From Boesenbergia rotunda (lineage: Eukaryota; Streptophyta; Magnoliopsida; Zingiberales; Zingiberaceae), in NCBI GenBank assembly GCA_024364735.1, contig JAGFNQ010000726.1:104939-168938 (forward strand): a stretch of DNA of 64,000 nucleotides, given 5' to 3'. Made by a program: the position numbers and the translations under genes. This document shows positions 21,391-31,614 of the stretch, one piece after another (positions within the stretch are counted from its first letter, which is position 1; the number at the start of each line of letters is the position of its first letter). The notes under the pieces were generated by a model that was not told the DNA's origin, made no database searches, and worked only from the letters and a program-made list of their open reading frames with translations.

Positions 21391-22540
21391 TTTTTTTGAG
21401 ATTATTATGATTAATTAATAATTGTGGGTTTAAATTCATCATTTTCATTATTTCAAAAATTTCTTCTTCATTTTTATCTTTCTTTTCAAGTTTTTCTAAT
21501 AATTTCGATTTATTTGAATTTTTATAATTTTTATTTATTATGGTCTTTATCTTAGATAGTTCCATATCCTCTTTAAGATTTGATTTTTCAATATCCTTAT
21601 AGTAGGTGGAGTAAATTGGGCCACTAATTAAGGTTTCAGCATTATCTAAGGGGATAATTAAATTATTATCTAAAGATATATCATCTTCAGAGTTATCCTT
21701 ATAATTTTTGGAATTAATTTCTGAATTATCTTTAAGATTTTCTGAATTAAATTCTGGATTAAATTTAGAATTCTCAACTTCGAATTTAGAATTATACAAT
21801 GGATTTTCGAATTTGAATTTGTAATTATCTGAAGGATTTTCTGACTTAGAATTATCCTTAAGATTTTTGAATTCAACTTTATCCTTAGGATTTTCAAATT
21901 CGAATTCGGATTTAGTTTCAGATTTAGATCCAGAATTAATTGTATCATTATCTGTAGAATTATCAGAATTTATTTTAGATTTAATATCAGAATTAATATT
22001 GTCAGAACTAATATTATCAGAATTAATATTTTCAGAATTCATGTTTTCATAATTAATATTATCAGAATTAATATTTTCAGAATTGATATTATCAGAATTA
22101 ATATTTGAAATTTCTGAATTGATATTCTGAATTAAGCAATTTATTTCTGATATTTTAGTTGTATTCACATTTTGTAATTTATCATGCAAAAAATTTAATC
22201 TACTATGCAGTAAATTTAATTTTTCAGAAAAATTAACTGAGTTGTCTAAGGACAGTGCAGGAAATTGTAAAACTTTTGGAACGTAAATCTTACGTACCTT
22301 CGCCGAGCATTTGTTTTTGTAATGCCCGTATTTTTCGCACTTGAAGCATTGTACGTGACTTTTGTCCCTCCGGTTTCCTGGCGTTGGTACCTCCTTTGCC
22401 GCCGGTGACGAACGATTTTTACGAGTAGGGCACTGATTTTTATAGTGCCCTCTCTCCCTGCATGTGAAACAAATAATATGCGATTTAAAATTAGACATTA
22501 AAAAAATTTGTACCTGATTCACCCCTGGGCTCCCCCTCAA
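21368..22540 (-). CDS. Gag-like double zinc-knuckle protein with Asn-rich tail, copy 1
   Basis: A 390-codon frame. Near residues 25-45 and 60-80 lie two canonical CCHC knuckles, CFTCRERGHYKNQC and CFKCEKYGHYKNKC, which bind nucleic acid in retroelement Gag. No capsid-like domain precedes them. After a short conserved piece (FPALSLDNSVNFSEKLNLLH) the protein becomes Asn/Ser/Asp/Glu-rich, with repeated NINSDN/NINSEN hexamers encoded by 18-bp DNA units, then an ENPKD/SKFE-rich acidic stretch and a Lys-rich end. Sequence upstream shows the primer-binding site about 50 bp before the start. It could be the nucleocapsid part of an ancestral Gag; function is inferred from the knuckles only. Confidence 0.7.
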   Translation of the reverse strand: MRGSPGVNQVQIFLMSNFKSHIICFTCRERGHYKNQCPTRKNRSSPAAKEVPTPGNRRDKSHVQCFKCEKYGHYKNKCSAKVRKIYVPKVLQFPALSLDNSVNFSEKLNLLHSRLNFLHDKLQNVNTTKISEINCLIQNINSEISNINSDNINSENINSDNINYENMNSENINSDNISSDNINSDIKSKINSDNSTDNDTINSGSKSETKSEFEFENPKDKVEFKNLKDNSKSENPSDNYKFKFENPLYNSKFEVENSKFNPEFNSENLKDNSEINSKNYKDNSEDDISLDNNLIIPLDNAETLISGPIYSTYYKDIEKSNLKEDMELSKIKTIINKNYKNSNKSKLLEKLEKKDKNEEEIFEIMKMMNLNPQLLINHNNLKKKLKLNLN

Positions 22541-22589
22541 CTCCTGGCGTCGTTGCTCCGTCGGCGGTTAGTCCGGTGAAGAGCGGCTC

Positions 22590-22602
22590 GGCTCTGATAC
22601 CA
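22590..22602 (-). promoter_or_regulatory. Primer-binding site, element copy 1
   Basis: Minus strand TGGTATCAGAGCC, a perfect initiator Met tRNA complement, two bases from the LTR B boundary. Confidence 0.9.
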
Positions 22603-22604
22603 AT

Positions 22605-23521
22605 TGTAGGACCGGTGCCGTCGATAGAGGGGGGGTGAATATCGATCGTGAAAACTTTCGTAAATCTTTCGTAAGACTTCTGGACTCAGAGTGTTAGTGC
22701 AGCGGAAACATAAAAGTAAAACAAAAGAAAACAAAACAGGGGACACGGCAGGTTTATTTACTTGGTTCCCAACCCCCCAGGGTCAGTACGTCCAAGGCCT
22801 ATGTACTCGGCGTTGAGTCCACTAATAGTCTCCTTTCCGGAATTTCCGGAGGCGGAGAAACCCGACTTACAGTGCAATATTACAAGCAATAATATAGAAA
22901 ATGAATACTGTAAATTAATTGCAAACCAAACATAAAATATGAAGCTCGGCCGATCTGGACCTCCGAAGTGCCGCGCACTTCCTCCTGGAGCCTCCCGGTC
23001 GCAGAACCTCGTCTTTAGCACGTTGTCGTCAGTCGGAATGATCAGATTCGCAGTTAGGAAGTGTGTTCGAAGAAGAGGGGTCGAAGCCCCTTTTATAGCC
23101 CTCCTAGGGGCGCCCTGGTCGACGGGGGCGCCCCGGAAGACTCGGTCAACACTTATCCTTGCGCCTACCTCGCCGCGGGAGATAAGACTGTTGACCAGGG
23201 CGCCCCGAACATCCCGGGCGCCCTTCTGAGCGCTTATCTTCATTTAGAACGCGAAACAGCACAAACAGGGTTGACCCGGGCGCCCCGGTTGACTCCTTTT
23301 GACTGCATCACGAAGCTGCTCTCTTAGCTCCCTGTTTAGCACTGACTGGGGGGCGCCCCCCTTGCTGGGGGCGCCCCCAACACAGGGGCAGCACTCTGAA
23401 TTAACACTGCAAGGCTTGCTTTGTCTCTGGTTCTTGTTACCTGCAAGATACACAAACACAAAGCATACATGCATGAAAAATGAAGCCTAAGGACATGGTT
23501 CTGACTTCGGATTTGCACAAA
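22605..23521 (-). repeat. LTR B, cut by assembly gap
   Basis: Starts TGTAGGACCGGTGCC. The visible 917 bp match LTR A almost base for base, including the GGGCGCCC cluster and TATA box. The hairpin array and LTR end fall in the gap. Confidence 0.88.
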
Positions 23522-24012
23522 NNNNNNNNNNNNNNNNNNNNNNNNNNNNNNNNNNNNNNNNNNNNNNNNNNNNNNNNNNNNNNNNNNNNNNNNNNNNNNN
23601 NNNNNNNNNNNNNNNNNNNNNNNNNNNNNNNNNNNNNNNNNNNNNNNNNNNNNNNNNNNNNNNNNNNNNNNNNNNNNNNNNNNNNNNNNNNNNNNNNNNN
23701 NNNNNNNNNNNNNNNNNNNNNNNNNNNNNNNNNNNNNNNNNNNNNNNNNNNNNNNNNNNNNNNNNNNNNNNNNNNNNNNNNNNNNNNNNNNNNNNNNNNN
23801 NNNNNNNNNNNNNNNNNNNNNNNNNNNNNNNNNNNNNNNNNNNNNNNNNNNNNNNNNNNNNNNNNNNNNNNNNNNNNNNNNNNNNNNNNNNNNNNNNNNN
23901 NNNNNNNNNNNNNNNNNNNNNNNNNNNNNNNNNNNNNNNNNNNNNNNNNNNNNNNNNNNNNNNNNNNNNNNNNNNNNNNNNNNNNNNNNNNNNNNNNNNN
24001 NNNNNNNNNNNN
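23522..24012. other. Assembly gap (491 N)
   Basis: Unknown bases inside LTR B and the first bases of internal 2. By comparison with LTRs A and C, about 595-760 bp would be expected here, so the N count does not fit exactly. The frame that reads through it is an artefact. Confidence 0.99.
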
Positions 24013-27000
24013 TAACTTAAGTTAGATTGGTTTAAGGGGCTAAATTGCTATCCTTGGGATAAAAGGTATAGGTTTTTGGGAGAGTAAAAAATATTCTAAC
24101 TGAAAAAAAATCTAACTTAAGCACTCTCTCCCCCTTTGTCATGCATCAAAAAGATATAAACTTGCATCAACAATGAAAAACCTTTGAATTTTTGTTTTGA
24201 AAATACTTAGTGCAATTTTGTTTTTTAAAAAAATTGCATAAATTTGAAAATGCTCTAGGTTTAAAGTATAAATACTTTGAAAAGATGATTTGTAAGGAGT
24301 GCAAGTACTTTTAAAAGATTATTTAAATCTCTTTTTGAAAGAATATAAGTATATTTTTTTTTGAGAAATTAAGTACTTAACAATACATTTGAAAATATTT
24401 TTTTTTAAAATTAAGAATATTGGTTTTGAAAGACATAAGTATTTTTTTTTTTGAAAATATTTTACTTGATTGAGTTTCTTTTCCAGTCTGACACCATCCT
24501 AGGAAACCTTGTTGACCACAAGGGCATTTCCTAAGTGTCCTGAAAAGTTTTCAAACAAGTAAATATTATTAAAAATTTTAAGAAAAATGATAATATTTCA
24601 CAAAGTATGTGCTGAAAAACTGTGTGAATTTTGAAGATCTAATATTTTACTTAACTTGGTCTATTTTCCAGTCTGACACTATCCTAGGAAACCTTGTTGA
24701 CCACAAGGACATTTCCTAAGTGTCCTGGGAATTTTCCAACCTAAGTAACTATTATTTCAAAATCATTTCATAAGTCACACAAATTTTAACAAGTGGTATT
24801 TTGAAAAACATAGATTTTTAGTATTTTAAAAAGCATGTAATTGAATAATTCTTTTAATTTGACCTCCCCCTAAACTTGACTCAGTCCTGGGAAGCTTGTT
24901 GACCACAAGTACTCTTCCTTTGAGTCTTAAGGTTAGATTCAAATCAAAGGAATTTTCTAATAATAAAAAATAGTTTAAGACTTTGAAAAAAATATTTGAC
25001 TCAGACTCCCCCTAATCTGACACATCCTCGGAGTCCTTTTTAGATTATGAAGTGGACCTTCCTCTGTGTCTTTAGGGTTTATCAGAATCAAAAGAACAGG
25101 TAAACATTTGATTTTTGCAATAGGTAAAATCTTTGTCGAAGAGCCACAAGTGATAATGATTAAAGCATGATTTTCGAAAGGATATTTTCAAATAATAGTA
25201 ATGTTTTTTAAAGTGCAGTTTGAAAAATATGAAAAGCACTCCCCCTGTATTAATGTCGTTTGACTCTATCTAAGTGCCCTAAGGAACTTTAGTGTTGTCC
25301 TAAGAGGCTTGTGTCTAATTGCGTGAGTCAATCAATTTTTGGAAAACAATATACCTTTTGAAAAATGTGTAATATATATAATCAATCAGACAAGCATGAA
25401 TTCCATAAAAACATTATTATGTTAAAGCTCTATTTTGAAAAATATATTTTTAGGAAATATTCTAACAATTTTGAAAAACAATTTTGAAAAATATTTTTCA
25501 ATTCATTAGTCCTTAACATCTCACCCATTTTAGATGTATCAATACAACAAGCATGATTGCCTTATAGGTGTATTGTGAGATGCTTGAATCATTTTCCATT
25601 ATTAAATCTAATTGAAATTTGTGTTAGATTCGAATTTGACAAAAGATAATTTGAATTTGTATTTCAGAAATTGGCTTCCAGGTCTTGGCGAGGCACTAGG
25701 CCTTCTTTGGCCGATGCCTTATGGGATCATCCACCCTTTCCTTGACAAAGCCTTTTATGAAATTTCATTTTCAAATTAAATTAGGTCATTTTCTGGTCTA
25801 ACTAGCTTGGGTCTTGGATCGGTAGCTTCGGCTGGTTCACCAGTCTAAAGAGACCAAGTAGACTTGATCTTATTAGAGTTGGTTTCCCCAACGTACTATC
25901 ATCTCACCTCCTCCCAATACTATGTTGCCAAATTTCAATTATCTTTTTCTTATGACCTTTCTAAATTATGCATAAAAATTAAATATGAATGTCATGTCAT
26001 ATATTTTAAAGGAAAATAGCAAATGCATGGCATGACAATTATGCATGAGTCAAACAAGTCAAGACATTTTATTTTTGTTTCTAAGAATGTATCAAATTCT
26101 CGATTTGATACATATCGTGTGAACCTGCGAATATGTCAACCCACTTTGACATATTTGATTTTATTGATTTAATTGTTGCGGTTTTGGTAAGGTTTTAGTT
26201 TGGTTCAGGTTTAAGTGATTTAAGATTGGATTAATTAAGATTTATCTGAATTAATTAAGATTTAAATGATTTAATTTGATTAATTAAGGTTTAATTGATT
26301 TAATTGAATTAATTAAGATTTATTTGAATTAATTAAGATTTAATTTGATTTAATTTAATTAAGATTTATTTTGAATTTAATTAAGATTTAATTTAATTTA
26401 TTTAAGATTTAATTTAATTTAATTAAGATTTAATTTAATTTAATTTAATTAAGATTTATTTTGTATTTAATTAAGATTTAATTTAAATTTAATTAAGATT
26501 TAATTTAATTTAATTTAATTAAGATTTATTTTCTATTTAATTAAGATTTAATTTAATTTAATTAAGATTAATTTAATTTAATTTAATTAAGATTTATTTT
26601 GTATTTAATTAAGATTTAATTTAATTTAATTAAGATTTAATTTAAATTTAATTAAGATTTAATTTAATTTAATTTAATTAAGATTTATTTTGTATTTATT
26701 CGAAGATAATTAAGGTTTAATTTAAGTTTTAATTAGGATTTAATTTGAATTAATTCGAAGATAATTAAGTTTTAATTTAAGTTTTAATTAGGATTTAATT
26801 TGAATTAATTCGAAGTTAATTAAGGTTTAATTTAAGTTTTAATTAGGATTTAATTTGAATTAATTCGAAATTAATTAAGGTTTAATTTAAGTTTTAATTA
26901 GGATTTAATTTGAATTAATTCGAAATTAATTAAGGTTTAATTTTAGTTTTAATTAGGATTTAATTTGAATTAATTCGAAGTTAATTAAGGTTTAATTTAA

Positions 27001-27094
27001 GTTTTAATTAGGATTTAATTTGAATTAATTCGAAATTAATTAAGGTTTAATTTTAGTTTTAATTAGGATTTAATTTGAATTAATTCGAAATTAA
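24013..27094 (-). other. Internal 2 non-coding region
   Basis: Closely matches 18643-21367 but with many 1-20 bp indels and substitutions. No pol domain is visible. Hairpin-bearing repeats recur at about 24485, 24660, 24875 and 25005. The AT array is expanded at 26230-27110. Confidence 0.7.
24480..25075. repeat. Four spaced hairpin repeats, internal 2
   Basis: Same four units as in internal 1, with the CCTTGT-TGACC-ACAAGG hairpin kept in the first two and CTTGT...ACAAG in the third. Spacer sequences have changed more than the hairpins. Confidence 0.7.
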
Positions 27095-27110
27095 TTAAGG
27101 TTTAATTTGT
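26230..27110. repeat. Expanded AT-rich arrays, internal 2
   Basis: 26230-26690 is a TTAATTAAGATTTAATT-type array. 26690-27105 contains about eight copies of a 55-bp unit marked by AATTAATTCGAAG, at near-exact 55-bp spacing. Copy 1 has only one such unit plus a partial one. Confidence 0.85.
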
Positions 27111-28369
27111 TTGAGATTATTATGATTAATTAATAATTGTGGGTTTAAATTCATCATTTTCATTATTTCAAAAATTTCTTCTTCATTTTTATCTTTCTTT
27201 TCAAGTTTTTCTAATAATTTCGATTTATTTGAATTTTTATAATTTTTATTTATTATGGCCTTTATCTTAGATAGTTCCATATCCTCTTTAAGATTTGATT
27301 TTTCAATATCCTTATAGTAGGTGGAGTAAATTGGGCCACTAATTAAGGTTTCAGGATTATCTAAGGGGATAATTAAATTATTATCTAAAGAGACATCATC
27401 TTCAGAGTTATCCTTATAATTTTTAGAATTAATTTCTGAATTAACTTTAAGATTTTCTGAATTAAATTCTGGATTAAATTTAGAATTCTCAACTTCGAAT
27501 TTAGAATTATACAATGGATTTTCGAATTTGAATTTGTAATTATCTGAAGGATTTTCTGACTTAGAATTATCCTTAAGATTTTTGAATTCAACTTTATCCT
27601 TAGGATTTTCAAATTCGAATTTGGATTTATCCTTAGGATTTTCAAATTTGAATTCGGATTTAGTTTCAGATTTAGATCCAGAATTAATTGTATCATTATC
27701 TGTAGAATTATCAGAATTTATTTTAGATTTAATATCAGAATTAATATTATCAGAACTAATATTATCAGAATTAATATTTTCAGAATTCATGTTTTCATAA
27801 TTAATATTTTCAGAATTCATATTTTCAGAATTCATGTTTTCATAATTAATATTTTCAGAATTCATGTTTTCAGAATTCATGTTTTCATAATTAATATTTT
27901 CAGAATTCATGTTTGAAATTTCTGAATTGATATTCTGAATTAAGCAATTTATTTCTGATATTTTAGTTGTATTCACATTTTGTAATTTATCATGCAAAAA
28001 ATTTAATCTACTATGCAGTAAATTTAATTTTTCAGAAAAATTAACTGAGTTATCTAAGGACAGTGCAGGAAATTGTAAAACTTTTGGAACGTAAATCTTA
28101 CGTACCTTCGCCGAGCATTTGTTTTTGTAATGCCCGTATTTTTCGCACTTGAAGCATTGTACGTGACTTTTGTCCCTCCGGTTTCCTGGCGTTGGTACCT
28201 CCTTTGCCGCCGATGACGAACGATTTTTACGAGTAGGGCACTGATTTTTATAGTGCCCTCTCTCCCTGCATGTGAAACAAATAATATGCGATTTAAAATT
28301 AGACATTAAAAAAAATTGTACCTGATTCACCCCTGGGCTCCCCCTCAACTCCTGGCGTCGTTGCTCCAT
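27095..28369 (-). CDS. Gag-like double zinc-knuckle protein with Asn-rich tail, copy 2
   Basis: A 424-codon frame, same architecture as copy 1: two CCHC knuckles (CFTCRERGHYKNQC, CFKCEKYGHYKNKC), a hexamer-repeat Asn-rich region, an acidic KDKSKFEFENP-type region and a Lys-rich end. It begins 12 residues further upstream than copy 1, whose frame there is altered. The hexamer region is longer and dominated by NMNSEN/NINYEN instead of NINSDN, so the coding minisatellite has turned over between copies while the flanks remain nearly identical. Both copies stay open, although pol has been lost. Confidence 0.7.
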   Translation of the reverse strand: MEQRRQELRGSPGVNQVQFFLMSNFKSHIICFTCRERGHYKNQCPTRKNRSSSAAKEVPTPGNRRDKSHVQCFKCEKYGHYKNKCSAKVRKIYVPKVLQFPALSLDNSVNFSEKLNLLHSRLNFLHDKLQNVNTTKISEINCLIQNINSEISNMNSENINYENMNSENMNSENINYENMNSENMNSENINYENMNSENINSDNISSDNINSDIKSKINSDNSTDNDTINSGSKSETKSEFKFENPKDKSKFEFENPKDKVEFKNLKDNSKSENPSDNYKFKFENPLYNSKFEVENSKFNPEFNSENLKVNSEINSKNYKDNSEDDVSLDNNLIIPLDNPETLISGPIYSTYYKDIEKSNLKEDMELSKIKAIINKNYKNSNKSKLLEKLEKKDKNEEEIFEIMKMMNLNPQLLINHNNLKQIKP

Positions 28370-28397
28370 CGGCGGTTAGTCCGGTGAAGAGCGGCTC

Positions 28398-28410
28398 GGC
28401 TCTGATACCA
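28398..28410 (-). promoter_or_regulatory. Primer-binding site, element copy 2
   Basis: Minus strand TGGTATCAGAGCC, two bases from the LTR C boundary. Confidence 0.9.
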
Positions 28411-28412
28411 AT

Positions 28413-29919
28413 TGTAGGACCGGTGCCGTCGATAGAGGGGGGGGTGAATATCGACCGTCAAAAACTTCGTAAGACTTTTGTAAGACTTCTGGACTCAGAG
28501 CGTTAGTGCAGCGGAAACATAAAAGTAAAACAAAAGAAAACAAAACAGGGGACAAAGCAGGTTTATTTACTTGGTTCCCAACCCCCCAGGGTCAGTACGT
28601 CCAAGGCCTATGTACTCGGCGTTGAGTCCACTAATAGTCTCCTTTCCGGAATTTCCGGAGGCGGAGAAACCCGTCTTACAGTGTAGAAGTTACAAAGACA
28701 AGTATTGAAAAATAAGTACAGTAACTTTAAAAGCAAACCGAACACAGAAAGTGAAGCTCGGCCGATCTGGACCTCCGAAGTGCCGCGCACTTCCTCCTGG
28801 AGCCTCCCGGTCGCAGAACCTCGTCTTTAGCACGTTGTCGTCAGTCGGAATGATCAGATTCGCAGTTAGGAAGTGTGTTCGAAGAAGAGGGGTCGAAGCC
28901 CCTTTTATAGCCCTCCTAGGGGCGCCCTGGTCGACGGGGGCGCCCCGGAAGACTCGGTCAACACTTATCCTTGCGCCTACCTCGCCGCGGGAGATAAGAC
29001 TGTTGACCAGGGCGCCCCGAACATCCCGGGCGCCCTTCTGAGCGCTTTTCTTCATTTAGAACGCGAAACAGCACAAACAGGGTTGACCCGGGCGCCCCGG
29101 ATGTTCCGGGCGCCCCGGTTGACTCCTTTTGACTGCATCACGAAGCTGCTCTCTTAGCTCCCTGTTTAGCACTGACTGGGGGGCGCCCCCCTTGCTGGGG
29201 GCGCCCCCAACACAGGGGCAGCACCCTGAATTAACACTGCAAGGCTTGCTTTGTCTCCGGTTCTTGTTACCTGCAAGATACACAAACACAAAGCATACAT
29301 GCATGAAAAATGAAGCCTAAGGACATGGTTCTGACTTCGGATTTGCACAAAACCCTAGGTCGAACCGGCACGAGTTCCCACCCCCGGGAACACGCCCTTC
29401 ACCTACTCCTTTCAGGAGACGATTGCCACCCAGTCCTTCAGGTGGACTTTTACTTAGCTTCCGATACTCCCGGACCTCGAGACGCCCAAACCCTGACCCG
29501 TCTCTACTCCTGTCCTTAGTCATCGCTCAGCTAAGTTGCTCAGTCCCTTGGACCAAGACTTTATTCCCCAGCAGCCCTTCGCCAGGTGCCTAGCAGCCCT
29601 TCGCTAGGTCTTCTATGCCTAGTAGTCCTTCACTAGGTGCCTAGCAGCCCTTCGCTAGGTCTTGTTCCCCTGACATCCCTTCGTCAGGTGCCTAGCAGCC
29701 CTTTGCTAGGTCTTTTCTTTCTGGCAGCCCTTCGCCAGAGCCTAGCGGCCCTTCGCTAGGTCTTAGGGTTTCCATGCCTAGCTTAACTAGGACTTTTCTC
29801 AGGCTTAGGTTACTTCTCCTTAGCTCCCCTTTGTCTGTTCAACATATTACTGACTTAAGTACATTGTCAAACATTAAAACACATAAAGGAGAACATCATT
29901 GATGCAACTTGCACCAACA
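28413..29919 (-). repeat. LTR C, right-hand LTR of the array
   Basis: 1507 bp, TGTAGGACCGG to TTGCACCAACA. It is clearly more diverged from A and B near its start (ATCGACCGTC in place of ATCGATCGTG, among others) and has fewer hairpin units. It is followed directly by truncated gypsy RT sequence. Confidence 0.9.
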
Positions 29920-30387
29920 ATTCATTAAATCCATAAACATAGCTGGCGCATTGGTAACTCCAAATGGCATAACTACGAACTTATAATGTCCGTATCTGGT
30001 TCGGAAAGCCATCTTCGGTATATCCTCCTTTTTCACCCTAACTTGGTGATAACCAGATCTCAGGTCAATCTTAGAGAAAACCGTGGCTCCCTTCAGTTGA
30101 TCGAACAGGTCATCTATCCTGGGTAGAGGGTACCTGTTCTTGATAGTCACGTTGTTCAGCGCCCGATAGTCGATACACATTCGCATCGACCCATCCTTCT
30201 TTTTCACGAACAGTACGGGAGCTCCCCAGGGAGAATGACTAGGGTGGATGAGTCCCTTGTCAAGCAGCTCTTGTAACTGTCCTTGTAATTCCTTTAATTC
30301 CGTCGGCGTCATACGGTACGGTGCCTTAGAAATGGGGTTAGTACCAGGAACCAACTCAATTGCAAATTCTATATCTCTTTTCAGGTG
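29920..30387 (-). pseudogene. Ty3/gypsy reverse transcriptase, N-terminal part
   Basis: Shows the palm start of gypsy RT in order: APYRM with the following ELKELQGQL, SPWGAPVLFVKKKDGSMRMC, IDYRALN, NRYPLPRIDDL, FSKIDLRSGYHQ and KMAFRTRYGHY...MPFGVTNAPA. The sequence stops at the LTR C junction before the catalytic YxDD motif, so it cannot be active. Frame continues upstream of the first Met to about 30387, where similarity ends. Confidence 0.92.
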
Positions 30388-30566
30388 CTAACCCTGGTAT
30401 AATTATACACGTAATTATATACTTATCGTGATTATGGGTAACCCAACTCCCATTATGCTTCCCCAAATATTCATCCTTATTTATCACATGATTAATATAG
30501 GGTAAATGAGATCTTATTTATTATATCACCAAAATTTTATTTTATTCCATACAAAACTAGTCCAAC

Positions 30567-31220
30567 TCAGTGAGCAAGATGGGCTGCCGTTATGCCCAAC
30601 ATAAAGAATATCATAACGACGACTATTACTTCCTCGCTCAGCTCCCTTTGACCCGCCTCAGGATCCTCTACTGTTCCCATCGGGTAGTCTTCTTCAATCT
30701 CGAGAATCTCCTCGACCGCTTCAAGGTCTTCCTCGAACATCTCCAGCATCTCTGGATCCTCCTCGAAGGCCTCAGGATCCTCCTCGAAGGGCTCGGGGTC
30801 CTCCTCGAACGGCTCGGGATCCTCCTCGAAGGGCTTGGGATCCTCCTCGAACGGCTCGGGATCCTCCTCGAACGGCTCGGGGTCCTCCTCCGAGTCCCCC
30901 AGATCTTCCGGGAACTCATGGCGGAGGAGCTGCTTACACAACTCTGTATATGGGATACAACATCTATGCTGTCCCCAGATCTGATGTGAAACCTCTCTTG
31001 CCCGGTTGGGCAATGAACGAAGTAAAGCTCCGATCCTATGATCGTCCATGACTGGAAACCCTTCCCGCTCCAGTTTCCAGAAGAGCCGATCCAAAAATCC
31101 TATGTTGCCTTGAATTCCCCGGGTCGGACAATACTCAACTGCCTCTATCCACTCCATCAGCTCGCGGCACCTCTCAGTGTAGTCCTCATGCAACATCTGG
31201 AATTGAAAAGAAAATGACAT
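30567..31220 (-). CDS. Acidic-repeat protein in gypsy leader position, unknown function
   Basis: 217 codons. Residues 1-105 are globular-looking with a C/W-rich composition and an IGALLRSLPNRAREV segment that loosely resembles Gag capsid motifs. Residues about 108-160 contain seven or eight EEDPEPF-type heptapeptides encoded by near-identical 21-bp units. The C-terminus is a single hydrophobic run, EEVIVVVMIFFMLGITAAHL, suited to a membrane tail. It lies 370 bp after the primer site, where Gag would start. It could be a diverged Gag, a captured host gene piece or a chance frame; I do not recognise it. The opposite-strand frame is a repeat shadow. Confidence 0.5.
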   Translation of the reverse strand: MSFSFQFQMLHEDYTERCRELMEWIEAVEYCPTRGIQGNIGFLDRLFWKLEREGFPVMDDHRIGALLRSLPNRAREVSHQIWGQHRCCIPYTELCKQLLRHEFPEDLGDSEEDPEPFEEDPEPFEEDPKPFEEDPEPFEEDPEPFEEDPEAFEEDPEMLEMFEEDLEAVEEILEIEEDYPMGTVEDPEAGQRELSEEVIVVVMIFFMLGITAAHLAH

Positions 31221-31598
31221 GGTTAGTACTAAACCATTCCTTTTTCAATTCGCAAATATATACAGAGGAAAACACACACTCAATCGGTGTAGTTTACCCT
31301 AGTGATTACAATATGTAACCACCCTCTTACCCCAAATTCCAAATTATTGATGAATACATATATTTATATAAGAGGAAGTATCGTTCATGTTCACATATCT
31401 TACAATTACTAGTCATTGTCTATCATACAGGTGATAAATAAACTAACATAAGAATTAACGCTACTTTCTCTTGTTATGCATGCATAAATCATCTCTATAT
31501 AATCATTACTGTACATGAAATAAAGTAAAGCGAGGTTAGGATCTCTTACTTGGAAGCGGCAGGATGAAGCTTGATGTGTGTGTAGTGGAGGGGAAACC
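31221..31598 (-). other. Gypsy leader
   Basis: Non-coding leader between primer site and the acidic-repeat ORF; nothing else recognised. Confidence 0.5.
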
Positions 31599-31611
31599 TG
31601 ATCTGATACCA
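31599..31611 (-). promoter_or_regulatory. Gypsy primer-binding site
   Basis: Minus strand TGGTATCAGATCA, three bases after the LTR end; two mismatches from the initiator Met complement. Confidence 0.75.
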
Positions 31612-31614
31612 ACC

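Larger units (their letters stand above)
16969..29919 (-). mobile_element. Tandem array of two Gag-only Sirevirus-like elements sharing a middle LTR
   Basis: Structure is LTR A (16969-18619), internal 1 (18620-22604), LTR B (22605 into the gap), internal 2 (24013-28412), LTR C (28413-29919). On the minus strand each internal region begins with a Met-tRNA primer site and a zinc-knuckle ORF and ends with a AAAAAGGGGGAGAT polypurine tract. No protease, integrase, RT or RNase H is recognisable in either, so they are probably non-autonomous and use a related Sirevirus for replication. The five bases outside the array differ (TTAAG on the left, ATTCA on the right). The left neighbour is truncated copia and the right neighbour truncated gypsy. 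Confidence 0.85.

Noticed and set aside
22590..22602. tRNA-like match to initiator Met tRNA
   Set aside because: Only the 13-base primer-binding complement is present, here and at the other LTR junctions; no cloverleaf, so no tRNA gene.
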